Made by a program: the position numbers and the translations under genes. A model generated the notes under the pieces. It was not told where the DNA came from, made no database searches, and saw only the letters and a program-made list of their open reading frames with translations. This document shows positions 8,024 to 15,493 of a stretch of 47,610 nt of DNA, one piece after another. The stretch is from IMG/VR virus record IMGVR_UViG_3300048017_000027, positions 1 to 47,610 of that record, one strand, 5' to 3'. The stretch is from a virus. How positions within the stretch are numbered: position 1 is the first letter of the stretch; every line of letters starts with the position of its first letter.

Positions 8024-8245
8024 CTAGGCGGTTCCGCCGTCGATCACAGTTCCATCGAATGAACCATTAGCGCCCGCTGGACCTTGAATTCCGCCGTAAG
8101 GCAGGTCAAGGTAGTTGTCTACTCCGTTGCCAATTTTAAACTGGTCGGTGTCTGTTTCAAGCACCATCTCGCGGATGGCGATAATAGGGTTAGCGGAGGT
8201 CCACTCAGCGAGTGTGCCACCTCTAAGTTGAATTTGAACTGCCAT
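8024..8245 (-). CDS. Mini Mtd-N protein with IDGG tail
   Basis: 73 residues: [20 protein letters not shown], then LETDTDQFKIGNGVDNYLDL, an almost bare Mtd-like N-terminal domain. It then has a very short collagen start (IQGPAGANG) and the end GTVIDGGTA. It looks like a fibre anchor without a tip, or the remnant of a longer fibre. It is coupled to the collagen-like gene upstream by overlap at 8245. The IDGGTA ending is shared with the 6992-8002 protein. Confidence 0.7.
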   Translation of the reverse strand: MAVQIQLRGGTLAEWTSANPIIAIREMVLETDTDQFKIGNGVDNYLDLPYGGIQGPAGANGSFDGTVIDGGTA

Positions 8246-8970
8246 TAAATAATCACGCTTCCGCCATCAATGCTAGGAATACCGCCATAAATACTTGTTG
8301 GGCTTCCACCGTCTATATTACCGTATGGAGCACCTGCTGGACCTACCAGCGTTGCGAGCCATTCCTGCTCAGTTCCAGTAAAACCATTAAGTTGTGCAAC
8401 TTGATACGCCGATAGGCCGGTAAGGCCCTGATTGCCAGTGTCACCCTTGTCGCCTTTAGGGCCTTGAGCGCCAGTAGCTCCAGTAGGACCCTGAGCGCCA
8501 TCTGCGCCATCGAGACCATCACTTCCAGCAGGACCTTGAGGTCCCGTAGCGCCTGTCGCGCCCTGAATTCCTTGTACGCCTTGAGGCCCGGCATCGCCCT
8601 GAACTCCTTGTAGACCCTGAGGTCCCATTGGTCCAGTATCCCCGTCCAAACCATCCGCGCCAGCAGGACCTTGTATGCCCTGAGCTCCTTGAGGGCCAGT
8701 TGCTCCGACCTCACCCTGGATTCCCTGTGGGCCTGTTTCGCCTTGAGGGCCTGTAGCACCCGTAGCGCCTGTTTCTCCTTGAACACCTTGTTCTCCTTGC
8801 GGACCCTGCGGTCCAGCCTCTCCTTGAGGCCCCTGCGGCCCCTCAGCACCACTTGAGCCACGCCCACCAGTGCCGCCAGTCTTCTTGTCAAGCTTCTTGA
8901 GCTCGCGTTCGACCGCATCCCCCCAGTCAGCAGACTGGGTAGGTAAATTATGGTCTGGAAGAATAATCAT
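8245..8970 (-). CDS. Long collagen-like fibre protein
   Basis: 241 residues. Residues 1-31 ([20 protein letters not shown] and a helix) form an anchor that also begins the S74 tail fibre at 40024-41172. About 150 residues of Gly-x-y repeats follow ([18 protein letters not shown] types), then a short C-terminal part with two DGG motifs ([17 protein letters not shown]). Collagen-like stalks form trimers. It is the first gene after the capsid terminators and has a TATAAT eight bases from its ATG but no Shine-Dalgarno sequence. Confidence 0.78.
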   Translation of the reverse strand: MIILPDHNLPTQSADWGDAVERELKKLDKKTGGTGGRGSSGAEGPQGPQGEAGPQGPQGEQGVQGETGATGATGPQGETGPQGIQGEVGATGPQGAQGIQGPAGADGLDGDTGPMGPQGLQGVQGDAGPQGVQGIQGATGATGPQGPAGSDGLDGADGAQGPTGATGAQGPKGDKGDTGNQGLTGLSAYQVAQLNGFTGTEQEWLATLVGPAGAPYGNIDGGSPTSIYGGIPSIDGGSVII

Positions 8971-8974
8971 TATG

Positions 8975-8986
8975 CTCTATTATACC
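8975..8986 (-). promoter_or_regulatory. TATAAT promoter for the fibre block, leaderless configuration
   Basis: Minus strand reads GGTATAATAGAG, with a perfect TATAAT eight bases before the ATG at 8970. It lies directly after a terminator, so it would restart transcription for the fibre genes. The -35 position (inside the terminator stem) has no match to TTGACA. Confidence 0.6.
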
Positions 8987-8988
8987 GC

Positions 8989-9030
8989 ATAAAAGAAACT
9001 CGCCCCGGAGCAAAAGCTCAACAGGGCGAG
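8989..9030 (-). terminator. Rho-independent terminator 2 after the capsid gene
   Basis: On the minus strand CTCGCCC (9030-9024) pairs with GGGCGAG (9005-8999), with a small inner GAGC/GCTC hairpin around 9008-9019. TTTCTTTT follows. It insulates the fibre block from the capsid operon. Confidence 0.7.
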
Positions 9031-9059
9031 AATCATTCACGAAGGAGGAACGTGATACA

Positions 9060-9070
9060 TCTATTGTACC
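9060..9070 (-). promoter_or_regulatory. Extended -10-like motif between two terminators
   Basis: Minus strand reads CTGGTACAATAGA, that is TG-G-TACAAT. A start about seven bases downstream would give a short RNA of roughly 65 to 75 bases ending at terminator 2. No gene of the minus strand begins here. Confidence 0.35.
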
Positions 9071-9079
9071 AGAAAGCAG

Positions 9080-9105
9080 AAAACCCCCACCCGAAGGTGA
9101 GGGTT
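9080..9105 (-). terminator. Rho-independent terminator 1 directly after the major capsid gene
   Basis: Minus strand: AACCCTCACC, loop TTCG, GGTGGGGGTT (one mismatch), then TTTTC. It lies 24 bases after the capsid stop codon and would end the head-gene transcript. Confidence 0.75.
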
Positions 9106-9128
9106 CTCGCTATTCGGGAACTGGGCTA

Positions 9129-10238
9129 TTAAGCGCCAGCACCGGTTGATGCAATGGTACCAGTTGGTAGCAAGAAGCCACCGGTTGCGATGTGGCGAAT
9201 ACGCATCTCGAAGTCGTCGTTGTCGAACGAACCTTCGCGAGCAGGTACTGCACCGCCGCCTAGGTACAAGCCACCGTTTGCCTTGACGCGAAGCTCAGGA
9301 GCCTCGTGTCCGCGCAGGAAGCCAAGTACTAGACCTGGGTTAATGGTGTCTGAAGGAACTGGAAGTAGGAACCAGAACTTGTCAGCGTTTGAGTTGTTGT
9401 AGATCTTCTTAATCCAAGGGTTTACAACGATCTGAATCGAAGAAGCAATTGGGTTACCTGCAACAACAGAAGTAACGGTGTCACCAGAGGTAACCTCGGT
9501 ACGAACCTGCTGCACAGCAAGGATCTTCTTAGCGGTTAGCTCAAGTGCCTGTGGGACAACTAGAACGAAGCGGCTAAGTGGGGTGATTGAGTTGCCGTTG
9601 TAGGTCTGAACGTTAGCAGCAGTGATTGCAGCCTCTAGTGACTCTAGTGAGAGCACCGGGTTGCCTGCTAGTACGTTCTGGTTACCCGACTTGAAGTTGG
9701 TAGCGTTTAGACCTGAAGAGGTAACTAGCTGCTTGGTAACTTCCTCGTCTTCCTTGCCGGCTGCCTTGCGAGCAAGCTCGAGAGGTAGACGCTCAAGGAT
9801 TGAGATGTTGCCGTCGTTGATGATTGATTCCCATGAGAAGCGGATACGTGAACCGGCCTTCTTCACCGCGAACTCAGCCTCAGAGAATGAGAACCAGCCA
9901 GCAGTTGGGTACTCGTCGTACTCGCCAACGGTAGGTAGTGAGCCAGCGCGGAACTTGTCGCCCTCGTTGTCAAGACCGTCGTCTTCGTAAGCAAGGTTCA
10001 TGTACTGGGTTGGGCGGAAGTCATCAACAACTAGGCGGGTTGCGAAAGCGTCCCAAACCTTTGGCTGCTCTGCATAGTTTGCAAGCATGATCTTGTTGAT
10101 GGTTGGAGCAAGCTGAACTGGCAGGTCAGAGGTAGAGATACCTTCCTGTAGCTTTAGCTTGTCCTGGCGGTCACCGCGGATAGCACCTTCGAGGAGCTTA
10201 GCGGCTTCGACCTGGCGTGAAGTAATGTTTTCAGTCAT
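9129..10238 (-). CDS. Major capsid protein
   Basis: 369 residues, the size and place of an HK97-fold capsid protein after the decoration gene. Visible features are an N-terminal arm, a charged long-helix segment, a central RIRFSWESIINDGNISILER stretch, and a late NPGLVLGFLRGHEAPELRVK followed by FEMRIRHIATGGFLLPTGTI, a typical capsid C-terminal beta pattern. AGGGACGGTAGAAA precedes the ATG. It is the most highly expressed gene expected here, and two terminators follow it. Confidence 0.85.
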   Translation of the reverse strand: MTENITSRQVEAAKLLEGAIRGDRQDKLKLQEGISTSDLPVQLAPTINKIMLANYAEQPKVWDAFATRLVVDDFRPTQYMNLAYEDDGLDNEGDKFRAGSLPTVGEYDEYPTAGWFSFSEAEFAVKKAGSRIRFSWESIINDGNISILERLPLELARKAAGKEDEEVTKQLVTSSGLNATNFKSGNQNVLAGNPVLSLESLEAAITAANVQTYNGNSITPLSRFVLVVPQALELTAKKILAVQQVRTEVTSGDTVTSVVAGNPIASSIQIVVNPWIKKIYNNSNADKFWFLLPVPSDTINPGLVLGFLRGHEAPELRVKANGGLYLGGGAVPAREGSFDNDDFEMRIRHIATGGFLLPTGTIASTGAGA

Positions 10239-10251
10239 TTTCTACCGTCCC

Positions 10252-10578
10252 TTAGTTCTGCTGCAAACGGACTACAACGTAGCCAGTTCCAGCCTTGATA
10301 GCGTGACCGATCAACTTGTTGCTGGTAGCGGTGGTGGTAACTGCGCCAGCTGAGCTAACGTATACCTTTGCGCCAACAGAAACGGTGTCTGCAGTCTCTA
10401 GTTTAAATGCGCCGGTAAGCTTTAGAGTGGCGTAGTAGTTGCCATCTTCCTTTAGCTTTGCGTCGTGTTCAGCAATACCAACAATCTGTCCTACCTGCAC
10501 AAGGTCGCCCGAGTCAACGGTGCTTGCTACAGGGAACGATAGGCTGTTAGCTACTGCATAGATCTCATTAAGAGCCAT
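10252..10578 (-). CDS. Capsid decoration/cement protein (DUF2190-like)
   Basis: 108 residues, beta-rich: FPVASTVDSGDLVQVGQIVG, AKVYVSSAGAVTTTATSNKL, IGHAIKAGTGYVVVRLQQN. This 'V-x-x-G-D-x-V' start and 'G-x-A...G-t-V-x-V-x-L' end is the DUF2190 pattern; proteins of that group sit on the capsid surface and stabilise it. It lies 14 bases upstream of the capsid gene in the same transcript, which suits high co-expression. Confidence 0.8.
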   Translation of the reverse strand: MALNEIYAVANSLSFPVASTVDSGDLVQVGQIVGIAEHDAKLKEDGNYYATLKLTGAFKLETADTVSVGAKVYVSSAGAVTTTATSNKLIGHAIKAGTGYVVVRLQQN

Positions 10579-10591
10579 GATGTGCCTTTCC

Positions 10592-11038
10592 TTAGTTCTT
10601 GCCAGTTAGGCGAGCGATTACTGAATCGTAGTCGTCGTTACCAGCGGTGGTTGCGGCCTTGTTAGCCTCGTGGACAACGCCAACAACCTCAGCAGTAGCT
10701 GGAGCGGTTGCCTTGATGCTCTCGCGAATTGAGTCAGCGTATGCCTTCTCAGACTCGATTAGTTCATCAACGGTCTTGGTGTTGGTTTCTGATTTCAGGG
10801 CCTCAGCTACGCGGGTAAGCGCAATCTTCGGTAGACCTGACTCGTTGAACTTCTCAGCAACTTCAACTGGGTCGATTGCTACCTCGTCGGTAGCCTCGTC
10901 TTCAGTCTTCTCGTCGTCAGCAGGAGTAGCTGCCTCAACAAGAGCCATTACTGACTCCTTAAGAGGGCTGAGTGCCTCAACAAGGGTGTTCTTCAACTCA
11001 GCAATAGCTGAGTCAAACTCTTCCTTAGTAATAGACAT
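10592..11038 (-). other. Possible internal scaffold gene (in-frame start in protease gene)
   Basis: At 11038 an in-frame ATG (codon 185, MSITKEEFDSAIAELKN) is preceded by GGAAGGAAATAGA, a strong ribosome site. The 148-residue product would be a pure acidic, helical scaffold with no protease part, as with lambda C/Nu3. Basis: sequence for the ribosome site, analogy for the role. Confidence 0.55.
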
Positions 11039-11590
11039 TCTATTTCCTTCCATAGAAGATTCGGCTACGATTGTAGCTTCCTCTTTGATTTTGTAGCTTT
11101 CGAGCAGCGAAACAAACTTACCGCCCGCTCCTGCTACGGTTACCACATCAACGCTCGTCATTGGATCATCATCCGATAGCGATTCGACGATAGGACCTTC
11201 TCGCCCCTCAGCTTCGCCAATCTTGACGGAGCCAGTTGCACGAATTGACAAACCCACGTCGCCAGCCATCTCTCGGATGATTGGTGCGTAGTGTGAGTAA
11301 AATTCGACTTCTGCGAATAGACCATTCTCCTGGAATACTGCGTCACTGGTTAGCTTTCCGGCCAACTGGTGAACGTCACGCTCTGGGCGGTCGTTAGACT
11401 CGCTAGCGCCAGGGTGGTTCATAAATACCTTAGTCCCAGCCTTAAAGGTTCGAGGGCCGAACTCAGCAAGCATGTCAGCTGCGTAGTAGCCTGAGCTACC
11501 CCAACCAGCCTCGATAACCTTGATGCGCCACTTGTTGCCCTTGCCAGAAGGTGCTGAAAACGCCAGGTTTTCGTTTAGCTGCACAGTCAT
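10592..11590 (-). CDS. Capsid maturation protease fused to scaffold
   Basis: 332 residues. Residues 20-170 carry KWRIKVIEAGWGSSGYYAAD, TKVFMNHPGASE, LAGKLTSDAVF and EVEFYSHYAPIIREM, with GLSIRATGSV, a pattern known from actinophage prohead proteases; the conserved His/Ser set is probably H59 of MNHP and S114 of GLSIRA. From about residue 185 the protein is helical and acidic like a scaffold. An internal ATG at 11038 has a good ribosome site, so the scaffold part may also be made alone. Confidence 0.8.
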   Translation of the reverse strand: MTVQLNENLAFSAPSGKGNKWRIKVIEAGWGSSGYYAADMLAEFGPRTFKAGTKVFMNHPGASESNDRPERDVHQLAGKLTSDAVFQENGLFAEVEFYSHYAPIIREMAGDVGLSIRATGSVKIGEAEGREGPIVESLSDDDPMTSVDVVTVAGAGGKFVSLLESYKIKEEATIVAESSMEGNRMSITKEEFDSAIAELKNTLVEALSPLKESVMALVEAATPADDEKTEDEATDEVAIDPVEVAEKFNESGLPKIALTRVAEALKSETNTKTVDELIESEKAYADSIRESIKATAPATAEVVGVVHEANKAATTAGNDDYDSVIARLTGKN

Positions 11591-11621
11591 AGATACTCCA
11601 TAGGTATTAATAATTCTATAA

Positions 11622-11632
11622 GTAATGATACC
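11622..11632 (-). promoter_or_regulatory. Extended -10-like motif upstream of the protease-scaffold gene
   Basis: Minus strand reads TGTGGTATCATTAC; the 13-mer AATGTGGTATCAT recurs at 456-468 before the tail genes. Here a 40-base leader with a GGAG ribosome site follows before the ATG at 11590. Confidence 0.35.
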
Positions 11633-11635
11633 ACA

Positions 11636-13048
11636 TTAGTTAGTTGCAGGAGTGTTATCCATATCACGCAGGTCGTTTGAGTTATCCTGCATCGAGCCTA
11701 CCGCGCCAGAGTTGCCCTGAGACGGCACTGCCGAGCCGGAGTTATCGTTAGAGTCGTTAGAGTTGTCAGACATGCTGTCCTCTGGTGAGCCGTTGCGCAT
11801 TGCGACAACATCAAGCTCGTCTAGCACAGCGTTGCGGAACTCATCAGGCCAGATAGCCATCGACTCCTTAGCCAAAGCCAAAGACTGAAGCTGGCGGAAG
11901 CTTGACTCGGTTTCCATCTTAGGCCACTTGATAGTTGCCTTAGTATCACCGAAGAAAGCCATCACACGCTTAAGGTAGTTTTCCCAAAGCTTCTGGCGGG
12001 CCTGCATGGCCTTAGTGGTCGGCACGTCTAGGGTCTGTGCGACACCATATGCACCGGAAGTTCCCGGGTCGCTCATAAGAGCAATCACAGAAACTTCCAG
12101 CGCACTGGCCACCATAGCAGCAAGTGGCTTTCCATTACCTAGATCTACAGAGTTACTTGTGCGCGGAAGAGCTGAAAGCTCCATGTCAGCACCCATAATT
12201 GCGGTTGAGCCAGAACTACTTGGTGTAGCAATTGTAGCAGCTGCTGCCTGCGCACCACTCTTGGTCTTCGACTTAAGCTGCCAAGCGAACATGCTCAGAG
12301 CCTTCAGGATGCGTGAGCCGTCCTTCAAATACTCGTTGTAGGCATGAGCCCAAGGGTAGGCTGCAAAGCTGTCAGGAACGCCCCAGACAGCTCCTGAGCG
12401 CTTGTTTACGATGAAGGGGAAGATGGTCTTGTTGTAGTTGACCGGCTGCTTCTGAATAAAGCCAACGCGAGTTGTAGTTCCGAGCGTGTCGATCGGGTAC
12501 CACTCGTTCTTGGCCTCATCCTGGCCATCAATGTTCTTGCGAGTCCATGAACGGCGGATGTAGCGGACGGTTTCAACGTCGTCAGGGTCGGTAACCCAGC
12601 CAGTAATCTCGTTAAAAGGAATTCTTTGAAGCTTTTTGGTGGCGTTATCCCCCAAAATGAAGAACTGGCCAGAAGCAAAGTTCGACCGTTCGTTGACGCA
12701 CATAGCGTCGTTCGAGAAGAGGGCAGCCTGGTTCTGAGGGTCGTCAATAAGCGACTGAACACGCTTAGAAGAGACATTCTGAATATCTACGCCACGGCCA
12801 AAGATATAGCTCGTGCGAAGGCCCAAACCACGCTTTAGAAGCGGATTACCGTCAGTTTTCTCAATAAGACGCTCAGAAAGGGCGTGAAGCGCCTCAAGAG
12901 TGAAAGAGTTGCTGTGAGGGTTCTCAAGGCCCAAAAGTGACCAGCCGTCATCCTCAATGCTCAGCATAACCTCAGCCATGCGTGAATAAGACTCGCGGAG
13001 ATCCTGAAGCTCTGCTTCACCGTCAAAAAAACTGTCAAAATTGCTCAA
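11636..13048 (-). CDS. Portal protein
   Basis: 470 residues in the usual place after the large terminase gene. It has PLLKRGLGLRTSYIFGRGVD near residue 92, VRYIRRSWTRKNIDG and TIFPFIVNKRSGAVWGVPDS, all typical of HK97-type portal clip and wing regions. The C-terminus is a low-complexity Ser/Asn/Asp tail (SDNSNDSNDNSGS). Start codon is TTG, placed five bases after GGAG. It forms the twelve-part ring through which DNA enters the head. Confidence 0.85.
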   Translation of the reverse strand: MSNFDSFFDGEAELQDLRESYSRMAEVMLSIEDDGWSLLGLENPHSNSFTLEALHALSERLIEKTDGNPLLKRGLGLRTSYIFGRGVDIQNVSSKRVQSLIDDPQNQAALFSNDAMCVNERSNFASGQFFILGDNATKKLQRIPFNEITGWVTDPDDVETVRYIRRSWTRKNIDGQDEAKNEWYPIDTLGTTTRVGFIQKQPVNYNKTIFPFIVNKRSGAVWGVPDSFAAYPWAHAYNEYLKDGSRILKALSMFAWQLKSKTKSGAQAAAATIATPSSSGSTAIMGADMELSALPRTSNSVDLGNGKPLAAMVASALEVSVIALMSDPGTSGAYGVAQTLDVPTTKAMQARQKLWENYLKRVMAFFGDTKATIKWPKMETESSFRQLQSLALAKESMAIWPDEFRNAVLDELDVVAMRNGSPEDSMSDNSNDSNDNSGSAVPSQGNSGAVGSMQDNSNDLRDMDNTPATN

Positions 13049-13075
13049 AATATCTCCAAAAAGTTAAAATATACT

Positions 13076-13086
13076 ATAATTCTACC
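13076..13086 (-). promoter_or_regulatory. Promoter-like motif upstream of the portal gene
   Basis: Minus strand reads TGGTAGAATTATAGTATATT: an extended -10 (TG-G-TAGAAT) directly followed by TTATAGTATATT, a 12-mer that recurs on the plus strand at 20769-20780. A TTTTTGGAG ribosome region follows. Confidence 0.4.
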
Positions 13087-14593
13087 ATGTCCAGTCCGCG
13101 TAAAACGGAAACTTTACATCAAGATCGTTAGCGTCCATGTACATCTTGTCGCCAGGCTTGCCGGTAGGGTATGCAGAGTTCATCAGCTTAGACATGTCCA
13201 AAGACGCATACATCGCCGCATCCAGGCGGTCAGGAGACTTCATGCCCCTAGAGCGCATATCGTCCTTAGATTCAATCTGAATCGAACCCTTAGTCGAAAA
13301 CTTGTACTTAATCGACATCATCTCGTCAATAAGGTCCTTGTCCATCATGTCGATGTCCAAATTCCCCATAATCATCCGCTCACGCATCGAATCATAGCCC
13401 GCCGCACGAGCATTAAGCCATCTCGTGTTATCAGGGCTAGCAGCAGAACCAACAATGCTAATAACCACATAGGAATCATTGCACATATTAGCAAGCATGT
13501 CAACAATTGGCGCACCCAAACCAGTACCGTCAACTCGAACCTCTCTAGCTCCAAAAGCAATAGCAGCCTCATGGATACGGTTAGCCGATTCAACGGCATT
13601 AGCCTTAGTCCATGTAGCATGGTGACGCAAACGGCCACCCCTGCAAGTATAAATTACAGAATCGTCATCACCAAAACGGGCAACGTCGACACCAAGCACA
13701 ACCGGGATCTCCATGTCCTCAACAACGTCAAGGTCAATAGCAGAATCGATAGCAGTCTGGCTGAAAAACGTGGTGTCGTCTTCCTCTGGAAACTCAGCCA
13801 AAATCTTAGACTTATAACGGGCAGAATCAGTACCCCAAGCAACCTTCTGACGCTCAACCCAGCCAGGCTGAATCAAAAGCGGCTTCAGCTCCTCTGGAAT
13901 ATTCTCACCCGTAAAGTTCGGCGTATCAAAAGCAGAAACCTTAATCTTATTCCAAGTCTCATCCTCACGGAAAATACGGTGGAATTCGGTTCCTCTGCGG
14001 TCCGGGTTACCAATAGCAAGCACTCGGGAGTCCGCAGTCGTAGTAACCGCTTCAGCAGCCGTGTAGAGGTCCTGAGGGATACCACCAGCCTCATCCAGAA
14101 CCACCATCACAAAACGACGGTGGATACCCTGGAAGGCAGAAACAATGTCAGTGTCGGCAGGTCGACGGCCAAAGCCAATCAGTGTGCCGTACTCGTCGTC
14201 GAGCTTCCACTCCTCCGACTGGTTGATGTGCCCGGGTAGGCTAAAGCCACGAATCGCCGCAGCCTTGTGGTTATCCTTAAGCTCGCGGAAAAGCACACGA
14301 GCAATCTGCGGGTACGTCGGAGCCGAGGCAATAAGCGCAACCTCGTACGGGTCATGCACAGACACCCACCAGGCCCCAGCCATGCCCGCAATCGCAGACT
14401 TACCCATACCGTTACAGCTAACCACAGCGGTGTGCGTATTGTCTACAAGGCTCTCAAGAACCTCACGCTGCTTAGACCAAACGTGCTTACCAAGCACATC
14501 ATGAACCCAGGCGGCAGGGTCAGTTAAATATAAAGAGTTCTTAGACCGCTGCTGCAGATCCTTAATAACCCCATCAATGACATTATCAATCAA
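13082..14593 (-). CDS. terL: Terminase large subunit
   Basis: 503 residues. ATPase: Walker A CNGMGKSA (residues 60-67), Walker B VMVVLDEAG (162-170; D167 and E168), coupling region AIGNPDRRGT (193-202). RNase H-like nuclease: D303 in VVLGVDVARFG, D355 in VRVDGTGLG, and a late Asp in DRLDAAMYAS. It pumps DNA into the head through the portal and cuts it. It overlaps the small subunit gene by eight bases. Confidence 0.95.
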   Translation of the reverse strand: MIDNVIDGVIKDLQQRSKNSLYLTDPAAWVHDVLGKHVWSKQREVLESLVDNTHTAVVSCNGMGKSAIAGMAGAWWVSVHDPYEVALIASAPTYPQIARVLFRELKDNHKAAAIRGFSLPGHINQSEEWKLDDEYGTLIGFGRRPADTDIVSAFQGIHRRFVMVVLDEAGGIPQDLYTAAEAVTTTADSRVLAIGNPDRRGTEFHRIFREDETWNKIKVSAFDTPNFTGENIPEELKPLLIQPGWVERQKVAWGTDSARYKSKILAEFPEEDDTTFFSQTAIDSAIDLDVVEDMEIPVVLGVDVARFGDDDSVIYTCRGGRLRHHATWTKANAVESANRIHEAAIAFGAREVRVDGTGLGAPIVDMLANMCNDSYVVISIVGSAASPDNTRWLNARAAGYDSMRERMIMGNLDIDMMDKDLIDEMMSIKYKFSTKGSIQIESKDDMRSRGMKSPDRLDAAMYASLDMSKLMNSAYPTGKPGDKMYMDANDLDVKFPFYADWTW

Positions 14594-15095
14594 AAGATTG
14601 CGTCTCCTCTTGCAGTTCGCTCTTGGCCTTCATAAGACCCTCAGCAACCAAAGCGTCCAGGCGAGTGGAGTCAACGTCGGGGTGCTGCTCCTGCAGGGAC
14701 TTCTTAGCAAACGTCAGAGCCGCGTCCATAGCACGAAGCAGGACACCCTGCTGATACTGTGACAGCTTAAGCACCTGGTCGTCTAGCTGTGTCTTCTGAG
14801 AATCCAAACGCTTACCAATAAGCTCCAGGGTCTTAAGCAATAGACGTGCAGACTCAGGATCCTTCAACTGGAACGCAGCCTCGGTCAAAGAGTCTTTAAG
14901 TTCGTTAAGCTGGTACAGCAAAAGCTGACGCTGCTCAACCTCAGACCAAACATCACGGCGGGCCATCAAATCCTTGACATGCTGCACAGCCTGAGCAGCA
15001 GGGATACCCGTAGAGCGCTCAAGCTCCTGACCAGACTTACCAGAAGCCGCCAGGCGAATCAGAGACTCGTCAAGAAGATTAAGGGCGCGGCTCAT
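14586..15095 (-). CDS. terS: Terminase small subunit
   Basis: 169 residues. The N-terminus LDESLIRLAASGKSGQELER then TGIPAAQAVQHVKDLM is a helix-turn-helix-like DNA-binding unit, and coiled-coil helices follow (QLNELKDSLTEAAFQL), as in small terminase rings. I choose the ATG at 15095 because AAGGAG lies eight bases upstream; a TTG 24 bases earlier is less likely. It would recognise the packaging site and load the large subunit. Confidence 0.8.
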   Translation of the reverse strand: MSRALNLLDESLIRLAASGKSGQELERSTGIPAAQAVQHVKDLMARRDVWSEVEQRQLLLYQLNELKDSLTEAAFQLKDPESARLLLKTLELIGKRLDSQKTQLDDQVLKLSQYQQGVLLRAMDAALTFAKKSLQEQHPDVDSTRLDALVAEGLMKAKSELQEETQSFD

Positions 15096-15246
15096 CTGTG
15101 AGCTCCTTACGCAACTCAATGAAAGAAGCCTCGAGGTCCTTCACGGCTTCGAAAACCAAATACAACATGTCAGCAAGCTGCTCGGCGTTAACCGGGGTAG
15201 CAGAATCTTCAACTACCGGGGTAGGATCGTCAACAATAGAGCCCAT
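15079..15246 (-). CDS. Small acidic protein ahead of terminase
   Basis: A 55-residue frame, starting ATG at 15246 (MGSIVDDPTPVVEDSATPVN) and ending in a long helix (QLADMLYLVFEAVKDLEASF). TTGGAGGTTTTTGA is a strong ribosome site. It overlaps the small terminase start by 17 bases, and that gene's AAGGAG lies inside it, so the two are coupled. It is the first gene of the late operon. No family recognised; the helix could mediate dimerisation. Confidence 0.75.
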   Translation of the reverse strand: MGSIVDDPTPVVEDSATPVNAEQLADMLYLVFEAVKDLEASFIELRKELTDEPRP

Positions 15247-15266
15247 TCAAAAACCTCCAAAAATAT

Positions 15267-15308
15267 GCGCGAAATTTTTTGCGCAATCCATTTTACCATG
15301 TAAACATG
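15267..15308. promoter_or_regulatory. Palindromes in the late-operon leader
   Basis: GCGCGAAATTTTTTGCGC at 15267-15284 is a near-perfect palindrome, and CATGT-AA-ACATG at 15297-15308 is a perfect one. Both lie just upstream of the first late gene in AT-rich DNA and could be operator or promoter elements. No convincing -35/-10 pair could be fixed here. Confidence 0.35.
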
Positions 15309-15324
15309 TTTTATAAGATTTGTT

Positions 15325-15408
15325 TCAAAAGGTGTTGTGATTCGAGCGTGGTGGGAGAGAGGGTACATTTATATATATTTGTCTAATAAAATGATTTCTT
15401 TCATTCAT
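15325..15408 (-). CDS. Possible 27-residue leader peptide gene
   Basis: ATG at 15408 with GAGGAG seven bases upstream opens a 27-codon frame (MNERNHFIRQIYINVPSLPP and seven more). It lies between a terminator and the late operon, in AT-rich DNA. The ribosome site is good but the peptide matches nothing known to me. It could be a leader peptide, or chance. Confidence 0.3.
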   Translation of the reverse strand: MNERNHFIRQIYINVPSLPPRSNHNTF

Positions 15409-15441
15409 TTTTATACTCCTCAAAACCCGGGCTCCCCCGGC

Positions 15442-15490
15442 AAAAAAAACCCCAGAGCCGAGGGGAGCGACTCTGGGGCTGTTCTTTTTT
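15442..15490. terminator. Bidirectional terminator
   Basis: CCCCAGAG (15450-15457) pairs with CTCTGGGG (15471-15478). A run of A's precedes and TTCTTTTTT follows, so it works on both strands. On the minus strand it ends the DUF669-like transcript and shields the late operon. Confidence 0.8.
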
Positions 15491-15493
15491 CGG

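Noticed and set aside
8400-8850. Short tandem repeats that could look like a CRISPR array
   Set aside because: The repeats are 9-base periodic codons for Gly-x-y, without conserved 25-35-base repeats or unique spacers.
8343-8918. Long minus-strand frame of 191 codons inside the collagen-like gene
   Set aside because: It is the shifted reading of Gly-x-y repeats and gives a low-complexity Leu/Arg/Lys protein; the collagen frame is the real one.
9052-9132. 26-codon plus-strand frame with AAGGAGG directly upstream
   Set aside because: The Shine-Dalgarno is perfect, but the frame runs through terminator 1, no plus-strand promoter is visible and both neighbours are on the minus strand. Kept only as part of a finding.
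13571-14239. 222-codon plus-strand frame opposite the large terminase
   Set aside because: The terminase frame has all ATPase and nuclease motifs; the opposite frame has none and no ribosome site.
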